The notes: generated by a model from the sequence alone, not told the origin. A stretch of 64,000 nucleotides of DNA from Croceivirga radicis (GCF_002072105.2 NZ_MTBC01000002.1:124001-188000), one strand, 5' to 3'. Shown: positions 17,664 through 26,824, counted from the first letter of the stretch. Program-made: numbers and translations.

Positions 17664-18109
17664 GACTTCTTTCGTTTTTTTAAGAATAGACATTTTTTGT
17701 CATAATCTATAATTGCCTTTCCCTTTTTTAGGATGTCTGCACCAATAATGCCATCCACGGGAAGGGCATTGTGGTTTATAAGGGCTGTGTTTACATGTGT
17801 AAGGTCAAAAACCACTATACTTAGTTTTTTATACGTCCAATCGCCAATAGCTATTTTGTTTTTCGTGCTGATAAGTGTCTCCATATCAATAGCGCCTGCA
17901 CCGGCCGCTTTAATATCAGAAGCTTCAGATTTCAAATCAAAATAGGTTAGTTTATCCGTGTCTATGCAGGTGTTAGACGCTCCGGTGTCTAAAATAAATC
18001 GACCAGTTATTCCATTTATTTTGGCAGAAATTTCAAAATGATTGGTAGCGGTTAATCGTAAGGGAGTTCGGGTGTAGTCTTTCGACTTTAAGTATTTTTT
18101 CAAAGTCAT
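17660..18109 (-). CDS. retropepsin-like aspartic protease domain protein
   Basis: This protein of about 149 aa has the clan AA aspartic protease signature ITGRFILDTGASNTCID, with catalytic Asp in DTGAS, and a second conserved region LPVDGIIGADILKKGKAIID that matches the family's GxDxL flap end. One such domain is present, so activity would need a dimer. An upstream ATG at 18151 would add MRTKIALSLQLLLK but overlaps the divergent tatD start. I prefer MTLKKYLKSK at 18109. No signal peptide is convincing. The physiological substrate is unknown. It is convergent with sucB. Confidence 0.8.
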   Translation of the reverse strand: MTLKKYLKSKDYTRTPLRLTATNHFEISAKINGITGRFILDTGASNTCIDTDKLTYFDLKSEASDIKAAGAGAIDMETLISTKNKIAIGDWTYKKLSIVVFDLTHVNTALINHNALPVDGIIGADILKKGKAIIDYDKKCLFLKKRKKS

Positions 18110-18149
18110 CTTAAGCAAAAGCTGTAAAGATAAGGCTATTTTTGTCCTC

Positions 18150-18917
18150 ATGATATTTACAGATACCCATACACATATTTATAGTGAGGCCTTTGAAGAA
18201 GATCAAGCTGCTATGATGCAGCGTGCCTTTGCTAATGGTTTGGCCCGTTTTTTTGTTCCGGCCATAGATGCAAGTTATACTGCGGAGATGAAAAGGGTTA
18301 AAGAGGCTTATCCGGATAAGGTATTTTTAATGGCTGGGCTGCATCCTACCCATGTTAAGGAAAATTATAAGGCAGAATTGAACCATGTGGCCGCTGAATT
18401 GGATACATATAATTATGTGGCTGTTGGTGAAATAGGAATTGATTTGTATTGGGATAAGTCTACATTGGGTATACAACAAGAAGCCTTTAGATATCAAATA
18501 CAATTAGCCAAAAAGCATAATTTGCCTATAGTTATTCATTGTAGGGATGCCTTTGATGCGGTTTTTGAAATTCTTGAAGAAGAGAAAGGAGAGGATTTGT
18601 ATGGAATCTTCCATTGTTTTACGGGTACTCATGAGCAAGCCTTAAATGCGATTGGTTACAATTTAAAACTGGGTATAGGTGGTGTTGTTACCTTCAAGAA
18701 TGGAAAAATTGATAAATTTCTTGGTCAAATTGATTTGAAGCATATTGTTTTGGAGACCGATGCGCCCTATTTGGCGCCAACTCCATTCCGTGGTAAGCGC
18801 AACGAACCTTCTTACTTAATAAAGGTGGCGGAAAAGTTAGCAGAGATTTACGATTTACCACTTTCGGAAATTGCATTGCAGACAACAGCTAACTCTAAGC
18901 AAGTATTTGGTATTTAA
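18150..18917 (+). CDS. tatD: TatD family metal-dependent hydrolase
   Basis: This 255-aa cytosolic TIM-barrel enzyme carries the TatD metal ligands in order: DTHTHIY (HxH, near residue 7), VGEIGIDLYWD (Glu), VIHCRDA (His), IFHCFTGT (His) and LETDAPYLAP (Asp). The family acts as 3'-5' DNA/RNA exonuclease in repair and RNA turnover, and some members as D-aminoacyl hydrolases. Length matches. ansA starts 2 bases after its stop, so the two form an operon, a pairing with no obvious functional link. The symbol is the family name rather than proof of orthology. Confidence 0.93.
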   Translation: MIFTDTHTHIYSEAFEEDQAAMMQRAFANGLARFFVPAIDASYTAEMKRVKEAYPDKVFLMAGLHPTHVKENYKAELNHVAAELDTYNYVAVGEIGIDLYWDKSTLGIQQEAFRYQIQLAKKHNLPIVIHCRDAFDAVFEILEEEKGEDLYGIFHCFTGTHEQALNAIGYNLKLGIGGVVTFKNGKIDKFLGQIDLKHIVLETDAPYLAPTPFRGKRNEPSYLIKVAEKLAEIYDLPLSEIALQTTANSKQVFGI

Positions 18918-18919
18918 TT

Positions 18920-19954
18920 ATGGGTAAAAGAGCTAGAATATTATTGATTTATACTGGTGGTACCATTGGTATGGTCAAAGATTATGAAACTGGTGCGCTC
19001 AAGGCGTTTAATTTTGACCAATTATTGCAGAAAATACCAGAGATCAACCAAATAGATTGTGTTATAGATACAGTTTCTTTTGCCGCACCAATAGACTCAT
19101 CCAATATGAATCCTTCCTACTGGGTAGAGATTGCTTCTATTATTGAGGAGGGGTATCAAAATTTTGATGGTTTTGTAGTGTTGCACGGTAGTGATACCAT
19201 GGCTTATACTGCTTCTGCTTTGAGTTTTATGTTAGAGAACTTACGCAAACCGGTAATATTAACGGGATCGCAATTACCTATAGGGGATCTTAGAACAGAT
19301 GCTAAGGAAAATTTAATCACCGCAATACAAATAGCGACCCTTACAGAAAAAAATGAGCCTTTGCTGCAAGAGGTTGCCTTGTATTTTGAATATAAGTTGT
19401 ACAGGGGTAACCGAACTATCAAAATCAATGCAGAGCATTTTGAGGCCTTCACCTCTCCAAATTATCCACCTTTAATAGAATCTGGTGTTCATTTAAAAGC
19501 ACAGCATTCATTTTTGTACCGGGTTAAAAACAGTAAAGAACTTAGAGTGCATAAGGCTATGAATACCAATGTTGCTGTTTTAAAATTATTCCCTGGGATT
19601 AATAAAAACCTTTTAGAGGCGGTAGTAAACACACCAGATTTACGTGTTTTAATATTAGAAACCTATGGTGCAGGTAACGCTACTACGGACCAATGGTTCT
19701 TAAATACGTTAAAAAGTGCTAAAAGTAAGGGTTTGCACATTGTAAACGTAACCCAATGTTCTGGAGGTGGGGTGGTAATGGGGCATTACGAAGCCAGTAC
19801 CACTTTAAAAGCGTTACAACTTATTAGTGGTAAGGATATTACCACGGAATCCGCGGTAACTAAAGCAATGTACTTACTAGGTCAAGAAGTTGATCCGGCC
19901 TTGTTCAAGTCCATTTTTGAGACGGCTATTCGTGGGGAGATGTCCCAAAATTAA
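18920..19954 (+). CDS. ansA: type I (cytosolic) L-asparaginase
   Basis: This 344-aa enzyme deaminates L-asparagine to aspartate. The two Thr-containing active-site motifs are present: IYTGGTIGMV at residues 9-18 and VLHGSDTMAYTASAL near 94-108. Further conserved stretches are LTGSQLPIGDLRTDAKEN and ETYGAGNA. There is no signal peptide, so it belongs to the cytosolic, lower-affinity type I group. It follows tatD by 2 bases. Confidence 0.94.
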   Translation: MGKRARILLIYTGGTIGMVKDYETGALKAFNFDQLLQKIPEINQIDCVIDTVSFAAPIDSSNMNPSYWVEIASIIEEGYQNFDGFVVLHGSDTMAYTASALSFMLENLRKPVILTGSQLPIGDLRTDAKENLITAIQIATLTEKNEPLLQEVALYFEYKLYRGNRTIKINAEHFEAFTSPNYPPLIESGVHLKAQHSFLYRVKNSKELRVHKAMNTNVAVLKLFPGINKNLLEAVVNTPDLRVLILETYGAGNATTDQWFLNTLKSAKSKGLHIVNVTQCSGGGVVMGHYEASTTLKALQLISGKDITTESAVTKAMYLLGQEVDPALFKSIFETAIRGEMSQN

Positions 19955-20017
19955 CTTCTCAAATTTTACTAGTTAATAATTTTTTTGTTTATTGCTCGCC
20001 CTTAATAAAAAGGACAA

Positions 20018-20105
20018 AGAGAGGTGGCCGAGTGGTCGAAGGCGCACGCCTGGAAAGTGTGTATACACCAAAAGTGTATCGAGGGTTCGAATCCCTTCCT
20101 CTCTG
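20018..20105 (+). tRNA. tRNA-Ser (anticodon GGA)
   Basis: AGAGAGG (20018-20024) pairs with CCTCTCT (20098-20104), followed by discriminator G. The loop CTGGAAA gives anticodon GGA, reading UCC and UCU. A long variable arm (GTGTATACACC...) and TTCGAAT T-loop confirm a class II serine tRNA. Confidence 0.95.
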
Positions 20106-20183
20106 CTAGGCTTTTAAATTTTTTAATTGCGAATTTTTTATATCTTTAACATTATTAACTAACTAAATTTAAGTTTGGACACA

Positions 20184-20918
20184 ATGAAAAAAATATCCTT
20201 TACTCTGGCTACTGCTGGAATGTTTATTTTAGGTACTACAACAGCTTCAGCGGCGCTGTTGCAAGATGAGGCAGCTGCCGAAGCAAGCAAAAGTTTTACC
20301 CAAGTATTAAAAGAGCAGTTCATCCAAGGTGGGCCAACTTTTATGGGTATCGTATTGTTATGTTTAATTTTAGGTTTAGCTGTTGCTATTGAGCGTATTA
20401 TTTACCTTAATCTAGCTACAACTAATACTGCTAAATTGAAACAACAAGTAGAAGATGCTCTAGCTTCTGGTGGTGTAGAAGCCGCAAAAGAAGTATGCCG
20501 TAACACAAAGGGGCCTGTTGCTTCTATTTATTACCAAGGTTTGGACAGAGTAGGAGAAGGTTTAGAGTCTGCTGAGAAATCAGTTGTAGCTTACGGTGGT
20601 GTACAGATGGGTCAATTAGAGAAAAACGTTTCTTGGTTGTCTTTATTTATCGCTATTGCCCCCATGCTTGGTTTCATGGGTACGGTAATTGGTATGATTC
20701 AAGCATTCCAAAAAATTGCAGCTGTAGGTAACTTAAGTGCATCTTTGATTGCTGGTGATATCCAGGTAGCACTTTTGACTACGGTATTTGGTTTGATCAC
20801 GGCGATTATCCTTCAAATTTTCTATAACTACATCATTGCTAAAATCGATAGTATAGTAAATGATATGGAAGACTCTTCAATCGCGTTGATTGATATGTTG
20901 GCTGCCCATAAAAAGTAA
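20184..20918 (+). CDS. exbB: MotA/TolQ/ExbB proton channel family protein
   Basis: This 244-aa inner-membrane protein is the channel subunit of a TonB-type energy transducer. It has an N-terminal cleavable-looking signal (MKKISFTLATAGMFILGTTTASA), a first helix near 45-70, a cytoplasmic domain with GPVASIYYQGLDRVGEG, and two further helices starting at LSLFIAIAPMLGFMGTVIGM, the family's signature. The start is the ATG at 20184 rather than an in-frame TTG 9 bases upstream. It heads a cluster with a small membrane protein and two ExbD proteins, so it likely powers outer-membrane receptors. Confidence 0.92.
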   Translation: MKKISFTLATAGMFILGTTTASAALLQDEAAAEASKSFTQVLKEQFIQGGPTFMGIVLLCLILGLAVAIERIIYLNLATTNTAKLKQQVEDALASGGVEAAKEVCRNTKGPVASIYYQGLDRVGEGLESAEKSVVAYGGVQMGQLEKNVSWLSLFIAIAPMLGFMGTVIGMIQAFQKIAAVGNLSASLIAGDIQVALLTTVFGLITAIILQIFYNYIIAKIDSIVNDMEDSSIALIDMLAAHKK

Positions 20919-20949
20919 TCATTAACTGTATAAAAAAATCTATCGAGAT

Positions 20950-21396
20950 ATGCATAAAATAATTAAATATGTATTGATTGTTATAGGTGTCATAGCAGCT
21001 GTTGCCAGTTTCTTTATGATGCCGGATCCAGAAGATCCAGAGGCAATCAATAGCGCAGGTATTAGCTTAATGTTCGCAATGACATGGGTTTTATTAGCAG
21101 TTGCTGCTATTTTAGCCTTGTTCTGGGGACTTAAGAAAATGGTGACTACACCAGGAGGTCTTAAAAAAGCACTTTTTGCACTAGGAGGCCTAGTTGTTGT
21201 CTTTATCCTTGGGTATGCCCTATCTAGTGGCGATGAAGCTCAAGCGGTTGTGGACACGTTTAATGGAAAAGATATTCAGCCAGAGGCTAGTACGGTTAAA
21301 ACAATTGGAATGCTTTTAAATGTATTCTTCTTTATGACCGGTATTGCCGTGTTGTTGATGGTTATTCCAGGGGTTAAAAAATTATTCGGTAAATAA
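20950..21396 (+). CDS. small membrane protein in the exbB-exbD cluster
   Basis: This 148-aa protein has four predicted hydrophobic segments (about residues 5-23, 37-57, 72-90 and 120-142) separated by short loops, one with the acidic PDPEDPEAIN. It has no recognised domain. It lies 31 bases after exbB and 9 bases before the first exbD, so it is almost certainly co-transcribed and may be an accessory part of the energy-transduction complex. That role is inference from position only. Confidence 0.8.
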   Translation: MHKIIKYVLIVIGVIAAVASFFMMPDPEDPEAINSAGISLMFAMTWVLLAVAAILALFWGLKKMVTTPGGLKKALFALGGLVVVFILGYALSSGDEAQAVVDTFNGKDIQPEASTVKTIGMLLNVFFFMTGIAVLLMVIPGVKKLFGK

Positions 21397-21405
21397 TAAC
21401 AGATT

Positions 21406-22017
21406 ATGCCAAGAAGAAAAGGAGCACCTGAAGTAAATGCTGGTTCCATGGCGGATATCGCGTTCCTTCTGCTTATCTTTTTCTTAGTAACTACTACTAT
21501 AGAAACAGATGCAGGTTTGGATAGGATGTTACCACCTTTTGAGCCGCCTACTGAGGAGCCACCTGTAATTAAGCAGAAAAACATTTTTACTGTAAGCATT
21601 AACAGGAACGGTCAACTTCTAGTAGAGGAAAAATTGATGGAGCTAACCGATTTAAGAAAAGCGGCTACCGCATTTCTTGAAAATGGTGGCGATGGTACTT
21701 GTACTTACTGTAAAGGAAAGAAAGATCCTAACTCATCGGATAATCCTGTAAAGGCAATTATCTCTTTGAAGAATGATCGTGAGACAAAGTATAGCACTTA
21801 TATAACAGTTCAAAACGAATTGGTTGGTGCGTATAACGATTTGAGAAACCGTGAGGCGCAGGCCAGATACGGTAGAGACTTTACTGATATGGAATCAGAA
21901 TATTTGAACCCGGAAACGCCTACTGCTGTCAGAGATGACTTAAAAGAAAAGGTGAAGAAGATTCAAGATTTGTTTCCACAGAAGTTGTCAGAAGCAGAAA
22001 CATCCGGTAATAATTAA
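21406..22017 (+). CDS. exbD: ExbD/TolR family biopolymer transport protein (first copy)
   Basis: This 203-aa protein has one N-terminal transmembrane helix containing the conserved proton-carrying Asp (SMADIAFLLLIFFLVTTT, D17) and a periplasmic C-terminal domain. It pairs with ExbB and the second ExbD. The periplasmic domain is longer than usual and carries an insert GDGTCTYCKGKKDP with a CxxC pair (C99, C102) followed by charged sequence, then AIISLKNDRETKYSTYI and an extended tail. The first residues PRRKG are basic, as expected for the cytoplasmic side. Confidence 0.9.
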   Translation: MPRRKGAPEVNAGSMADIAFLLLIFFLVTTTIETDAGLDRMLPPFEPPTEEPPVIKQKNIFTVSINRNGQLLVEEKLMELTDLRKAATAFLENGGDGTCTYCKGKKDPNSSDNPVKAIISLKNDRETKYSTYITVQNELVGAYNDLRNREAQARYGRDFTDMESEYLNPETPTAVRDDLKEKVKKIQDLFPQKLSEAETSGNN

Positions 22018-22028
22018 TATTAGATCTT

Positions 22029-22511
22029 ATGTCAAAGTTTGCTAAGAAAAAAGATGGTGATATTCCGGCGGTTTCAACAGCTTCCTTGCCAGATATCGTA
22101 TTCATGTTATTGTTCTTTTTTATGACGGTAACAACTATGAAAGACAGTTCTTTATTAGTGGAGAATACGTTGCCAAACGCAAGTGAGGTTAAGAAGTTGG
22201 AAAAAAAGGATCGAGTAATATATATTTATGTTGGTAAGCCTACAAAGGAATACCAAGGTGTATATGGAACTGAGCCTAAGATTCAATTGAACGATAAATT
22301 TGCTAATGTAGACGAAGTTGGTTCTTATATTCTTGCAGAAAGAGCTAAGAAACCACAGGAGTTACAAAATGTACTAACAACAGCTTTAAAAGTAGATAAG
22401 GACGCTAATATGGGTCTTATATCTGATATTAAACAGGAGCTTAGAAAGGTTAATGCTTTAAAGGTAAATTATACTACTTATGAAGGTGACGCATTCAATA
22501 ACCTTCAATAG
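22029..22511 (+). CDS. exbD: ExbD/TolR family biopolymer transport protein (second copy)
   Basis: This 160-aa protein has a single N-terminal helix with the conserved Asp in SLPDIVFMLLFFFMTVTT (D22) and a periplasmic domain including VIYIYVGKPTKEY. It is shorter than the first copy and lacks its CxxC insert. It starts 11 bases after the first copy and closes the cluster, followed by a terminator. Two different ExbD subunits together are common in this phylum and fit a mixed ExbB-ExbD channel. Confidence 0.9.
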   Translation: MSKFAKKKDGDIPAVSTASLPDIVFMLLFFFMTVTTMKDSSLLVENTLPNASEVKKLEKKDRVIYIYVGKPTKEYQGVYGTEPKIQLNDKFANVDEVGSYILAERAKKPQELQNVLTTALKVDKDANMGLISDIKQELRKVNALKVNYTTYEGDAFNNLQ

Positions 22512-22533
22512 TAAAAAGTTATAGTTTTTAAAG

Positions 22534-22560
22534 AAAAGCATCCCATTGGGATGCTTTTTT
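22534..22560 (+). terminator. intrinsic terminator of the exb cluster
   Basis: AAAAGCATCCC (22534-22544) and GGGATGCTTTT (22548-22558) are perfect inverted repeats with a 3-base loop and T-tail. It lies 22 bases after the second exbD. Confidence 0.95.
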
Positions 22561-22590
22561 GTTTACTTTGAATTCTTAATAATAGATTAT

Positions 22591-23274
22591 ATGTTGAGGT
22601 TGCTAATCGTCTTGTGTTTATTACCTGTGTTTGTTTGTGCCCAAGTGAAGGACAGTATTCCTCTAGATAATAAATACCTAGAAGATCAATTTTCTGCTGC
22701 CGTTTGGTATAATTTACTGCAAGAAAAACCCGAAAATGTAATACAACGTAATTTAAGTTATGGTTTAGGTCTCAATTTTATTAAGGATATTCCCTTTAAT
22801 CTAAGGCGTAATTTTGGTGTAGGCTTGGGCTTGGGCGTGTCTGTAAATAGTTATTATTCCAATTTGGTAGCTACAGATAATGGTGATAGTTTTATTAGTT
22901 ACAGAATTGCTACAAGTGAAGACGCAATTAAGCGAAGTAAAATAGGCACCTACGGCATAAACCTGCCTTTTGAGGTAAGATGGCGAAGTTCTAGAGCGGA
23001 TACATACAGATTCTGGAGGGTTTATGCAGGAGTAAAAACAGCGTATATTTTTGCTAGTAATTCAAAGCTTGTAACGGATAGCATTAAAACTTCTTTTCAC
23101 AATCCTAATATTGAACAATGGCAATATGGTATAAGCTTAAGTGTGGGTTACAATACATGGAATTTACATTTGTATTACTCGCTTAGTAATCTATTAGATG
23201 AAAATGCCCTATTGAATAATAATCCAATAAACATTAGGCCATTAAGGGTAGGTTTAATCTTTTATATTTTATAA
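22591..23274 (+). CDS. outer-membrane beta-barrel protein, porin/PorT-like
   Basis: This 227-aa protein has a signal peptide MLRLLIVLCLLPVFVCAQ and then alternating beta-strand sequence such as NLSYGLGLNFIKDIPFN and RNFGVGLGLGVSVNSYY, ending in the strand RPLRVGLIFYIL. That pattern is typical of 8-stranded barrels. It resembles the porin/PorT family, some of which take part in type IX secretion, but orthology to PorT/SprT is not shown. The start is taken as ATG 22591, because an earlier in-frame ATG would lie inside the terminator. Its end overlaps the convergent gene by 6 bases. Confidence 0.8.
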   Translation: MLRLLIVLCLLPVFVCAQVKDSIPLDNKYLEDQFSAAVWYNLLQEKPENVIQRNLSYGLGLNFIKDIPFNLRRNFGVGLGLGVSVNSYYSNLVATDNGDSFISYRIATSEDAIKRSKIGTYGINLPFEVRWRSSRADTYRFWRVYAGVKTAYIFASNSKLVTDSIKTSFHNPNIEQWQYGISLSVGYNTWNLHLYYSLSNLLDENALLNNNPINIRPLRVGLIFYIL

Positions 23275-23874
23275 CCAGTATTTAAAGGTAAAAAACTGGC
23301 TTATGCAGCCCAACAAGAAACCAATAAGAAGTTCGTTTGGGGTATGCGCTTTCATATATAATCTAGAGGTAGCTACCATGCCGCACATTAATGTTAATAA
23401 GGCTATTGCTATGGTTATATTTCTTTCAAAGTGTATACTTAGACCAATAAGGTAAAAAAGAAGGCTTCCAAGCCCCATTAAATGGATACTGGCTCTAATC
23501 TTTACGAACAATATTAAAAGTGTAGCAAAAGTGGCAATTAAAAGTCCTACAAAAAAGAAGTATAGTTCATTAATATAATTTAGCGGTATTACTTTGTATA
23601 AAATCATTAAGTAGATAATCATACTCAAGTACAAAGGGTATTTCCGTTCTTTTATAGTTGGTGCAAAAACGGATTTAACCACGCCTAGGTTTTTTAGAAT
23701 CAAATAAAAAATAATAGGAATAATCACCGTAAGAATAAAAATGGGTAAAATATTCCCGCTTTGTATGGCTAACGGATTGAATTTTGGCGTAACCAAAAAA
23801 TAGGAAACCGTACCAGCTATTGGAACCAAAAGTGGGTGAAACACATAAGACAGTACTCGCCAAAAGTACCGCAT
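23269..23874 (-). CDS. polytopic membrane protein with PAP2-like motif remnants
   Basis: This 201-aa protein has six predicted transmembrane helices. It retains SRLYMKAHTPNELLIGFLLG, which matches the third motif of membrane phosphatidic acid phosphatases (SRxxxxxHxxxD, here with Glu in the last place), and KIRASIHLMG may represent a reduced second motif. The first motif is not clear. It may be a diverged PAP2-family protein or lipid-handling protein. Its ATG shares one base with the rpoN stop (TAATG), so it is translationally coupled to rpoN. Confidence 0.75.
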   Translation of the reverse strand: MRYFWRVLSYVFHPLLVPIAGTVSYFLVTPKFNPLAIQSGNILPIFILTVIIPIIFYLILKNLGVVKSVFAPTIKERKYPLYLSMIIYLMILYKVIPLNYINELYFFFVGLLIATFATLLILFVKIRASIHLMGLGSLLFYLIGLSIHFERNITIAIALLTLMCGMVATSRLYMKAHTPNELLIGFLLGCISQFFTFKYWL

Positions 23875-25331
23875 TAAATTTCCTTTCTTAAACGGGCTAC
23901 AGGCAGCCCTAGTTGTTCTCTGTATTTAGCTACAGTTCTTCTTGCAATAGGATAGCCCTTTTCTTTAAGTAACTTGGCTAATTTATCGTCTGTTAACGGT
24001 TTGCGTTTATCTTCTTCGCCAATAACAGTTTCAAGGATTTTCTTTATTTCTCGTGTTGATACATCTTCTCCTTGTTCGTTTTTCATGGCCTCGCTAAAGA
24101 ATTCCTTTATCAGCTTGGTGCCGTAAGGAGTATCTACATACTTGCTGTTGGCAACTCTAGAAACCGTAGAGACATCCATGCCAATTTCGTCTGCAATATC
24201 CTTAAGGATCATTGGTCGTAGTTTACGTTCGTCACCAGTAAGGAAATATTCTTTTTGATATTCCATTATAGCGTTCATGGTAACAAAAAGAGTTTGTTGC
24301 CTTTGTTTTATGGCGTCTATAAACCACTTGGCGGCATCTAATTTTTGTTTGATAAAGAGAACGGTATCTTTTTGGGACTTACTTTTTTCTTTGGCATCTT
24401 TATAGCCTTTTAGCATATTGGTATACTCCTTGGATACGTGAAGTTCCGGAGCGTTACGTCCGTTCAAGGTTAAATCTAGCTCCCCATCTAAAATGCGAAT
24501 GCTAAAATCTGGAACTACATGCTCAACTATTCGGTTGTTACTTGCATAAGAACCTCCTGGTTTTGGGTTTAGGCGTTCAATTTCTTGAATGGCGGCCTTT
24601 AGCTGATCTTCGGTAATGTCGTGCTTACTGATTAACTTTTGATAATGCTTTTTGGTGAATTGCTCAAAAGACTTTTCAATTAATACTGTGGCTAAAGTAA
24701 CAGAAGGTGTTTGTTCCCTTCTTTTAAGTTGTAAAACTAGACATTCGTCTAAAGTGCGAGCGGCAACACCTGGAGGATCTAAGGTTTGTACCGTTTTTAG
24801 AACAGAAATAACGGTGCTTTCCTCCGTATAAATATTCTGGGTAAAGGCCAAATCATCTACAATGTCAGAAATGGGTCTACGTATGTAACCGCTTTCGTCT
24901 ACAGAGCCCACTAAGTATTCTGCAATGGCCCACTCCTGGTCGTCTAAGGAAATGGTGCTTAACTGATTTAGTAGATACTGGTTAAATGAAATTCCAGCTG
25001 CATACGGTACGCTTTTCTCATCATCGTCTGCAGAGTAATTATTGGCATGTGTACGGTAATCTGGAATTTCATCGTCACTTAAATAATCATCTATATTAAT
25101 GTCCTCCGCGGCTATGGTTTCGTTATCTTGAGAATCATCATAACTATCACCATAATCGTCTGTTAGTTCATTATTATCCGCTTTTCCACTTTCCAGAGCA
25201 GGATTTTCTTCCAATTCTTGTTTTAGCCTTTGTTCAAATGCCTGTGTAGGCAATTGAATAAGCTTCATTAGTTGGATTTGCTGTGGAGATAGCTTTTGAG
25301 ATAATTTAAACTGCAGACTTTGTTTAAGCAT
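23874..25331 (-). CDS. rpoN: RNA polymerase sigma-54 factor
   Basis: This 485-aa sigma factor directs RNA polymerase to -24/-12 promoters that need an enhancer-binding ATPase. Region I (LKQSLQFKLSQKLSPQQIQLMKLIQLP) is rich in Gln and Leu, followed by an acidic region II (about 45-100). The core-binding domain, a helix-turn-helix (MDVSTVSRVANSKYVDTPYG), and the diagnostic RpoN box ARRTVAKYREQLGLP near the C-terminus complete it. No enhancer-binding protein gene is in this window. The downstream membrane gene overlaps by one base. Confidence 0.97.
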   Translation of the reverse strand: MLKQSLQFKLSQKLSPQQIQLMKLIQLPTQAFEQRLKQELEENPALESGKADNNELTDDYGDSYDDSQDNETIAAEDINIDDYLSDDEIPDYRTHANNYSADDDEKSVPYAAGISFNQYLLNQLSTISLDDQEWAIAEYLVGSVDESGYIRRPISDIVDDLAFTQNIYTEESTVISVLKTVQTLDPPGVAARTLDECLVLQLKRREQTPSVTLATVLIEKSFEQFTKKHYQKLISKHDITEDQLKAAIQEIERLNPKPGGSYASNNRIVEHVVPDFSIRILDGELDLTLNGRNAPELHVSKEYTNMLKGYKDAKEKSKSQKDTVLFIKQKLDAAKWFIDAIKQRQQTLFVTMNAIMEYQKEYFLTGDERKLRPMILKDIADEIGMDVSTVSRVANSKYVDTPYGTKLIKEFFSEAMKNEQGEDVSTREIKKILETVIGEEDKRKPLTDDKLAKLLKEKGYPIARRTVAKYREQLGLPVARLRKEI

Positions 25332-25369
25332 AGAATTTGTTCCGTTTACTTATAAAGTTAAAGAATTAT

Positions 25370-26803
25370 CTAAAATTCTGCATTTTGCGGTGTTCTTGGA
25401 AATGGTATTACATCTCTAATGTTGCCCATGCCCGTTACAAACAACACCAGACGTTCAAACCCTAATCCAAAACCGCTATGTACTGCCGTACCAAATTTTC
25501 TTAAATCTAGGTACCACCATAACTCTTCTTCTGGAATGTTGAGTGCTGCCATTTTTTCCTTAAGCACATCTAGACGTTCTTCGCGTTGTGATCCACCAAC
25601 TATCTCTCCAATTCCTGGGAACAAAACATCCATGGCCCTAACGGTTTTTCCATCCTCGTTTAAGCGCATGTAAAATGCTTTGATCTTAGCAGGGTAATCA
25701 AATAATATAACAGGGCATTTAAAGTGTTTTTCTACAAGAAAACGTTCATGTTCGCTTTGTAAATCTGCCCCCCATTCATTTATAGGGTATTCAAATTTCT
25801 TTTTCTTATTCGGTTTGGAATTTCTTAAAATGTCTATAGCTTCCGTGTAGCTTACGCGTTTAAAGTTGTTATCAACAACAAACTTTAATTTTTCTATTAG
25901 CGCCATTTCACTTCGCTCTGCCTGTGGTTTGCTTTTTTCCTCATCCAACAAACGCTTTTCTAAAAATGCTAAATCGTCTTGGCAGTTTTCCAGAACATAG
26001 CCAATTACCCATTTAATAAAGTCTTCGGCTAAATCCATATTGGCATCCAAATCAAAAAATGCCATTTCTGGTTCAATCATCCAAAATTCTGCAAGGTGCC
26101 TAGATGTATTGGAGTTTTCGGCTCTAAAAGTAGGACCAAAGGTGTAAACTTTGCCTAAGCCCATAGCGTAGGTTTCCGCTTCTAACTGACCAGATACCGT
26201 TAAATTGGTTTCTTTTCCAAAAAAGTCTTGCTTATAGTCAATATCGCCATCCTCTTTTAGAGGAGGATTCTTAGCGTCCAATGTACTAACCCTAAACATT
26301 TCTCCCGCGCCTTCAGCATCAGACCCAGTGATTATAGGTGCATGCATATAATAAAAGCCATTTTGTTGAAAATAGCTATGGATGGCAAAGCTTAAAGCAG
26401 AGCGCAAGCGCATAACTGCAGAGAACGTACTGGTACGAACACGTAAGTGTGCCTTTTCCCTCAAAAATTCTAATGAGTGCTTTTTAGGTTGAATAGGATA
26501 GGTTTCTGGATCGGCCCCACCATGAATAAAAATATCGCTAACCTGTATTTCTACGGATTGCCCTTTCCCTTGGCTTTCTACTAATTGTCCGGTAACTTTT
26601 ATGGCAGAACCTGTATTGATGGATTTGATGGTGGTCTCATCTAAATTCTCAAAATCTACCACGCATTGTATGTTATTAATCGTAGAACCGTCGTTAAGCG
26701 CAATAAATCTATTGCTCCTAAATGTTCTTACCCATCCTTCTACTGTTACATCTTGTGATGTAGGTTCTGTTTTCAATAAATCACTTACCGATAATCGAGC
26801 CAT
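25370..26803 (-). CDS. asnS: asparagine--tRNA ligase
   Basis: This 477-aa class II synthetase charges tRNA-Asn with asparagine. It has an N-terminal OB-fold anticodon-binding domain ([20 protein letters not shown]), then the class II motifs: [53 protein letters not shown] (motif 2) and [15 protein letters not shown] (motif 3). Asparaginyl rather than aspartyl specificity is judged from the overall sequence and length. It lies between rpoN and the RND transporter gene, all on the minus strand. Confidence 0.96.
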   Translation of the reverse strand: MARLSVSDLLKTEPTSQDVTVEGWVRTFRSNRFIALNDGSTINNIQCVVDFENLDETTIKSINTGSAIKVTGQLVESQGKGQSVEIQVSDIFIHGGADPETYPIQPKKHSLEFLREKAHLRVRTSTFSAVMRLRSALSFAIHSYFQQNGFYYMHAPIITGSDAEGAGEMFRVSTLDAKNPPLKEDGDIDYKQDFFGKETNLTVSGQLEAETYAMGLGKVYTFGPTFRAENSNTSRHLAEFWMIEPEMAFFDLDANMDLAEDFIKWVIGYVLENCQDDLAFLEKRLLDEEKSKPQAERSEMALIEKLKFVVDNNFKRVSYTEAIDILRNSKPNKKKKFEYPINEWGADLQSEHERFLVEKHFKCPVILFDYPAKIKAFYMRLNEDGKTVRAMDVLFPGIGEIVGGSQREERLDVLKEKMAALNIPEEELWWYLDLRKFGTAVHSGFGLGFERLVLFVTGMGNIRDVIPFPRTPQNAEF

Positions 26804-26824
26804 AATCTAATTAAATTTAAGCTT

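Noticed and set aside
20175-20183. TTG start for exbB
   Set aside because: The ATG 9 bases downstream gives a normal signal sequence.
22546-22590. Longer start for the barrel protein
   Set aside because: It lies inside the exb terminator and adds a non-signal N-terminus.
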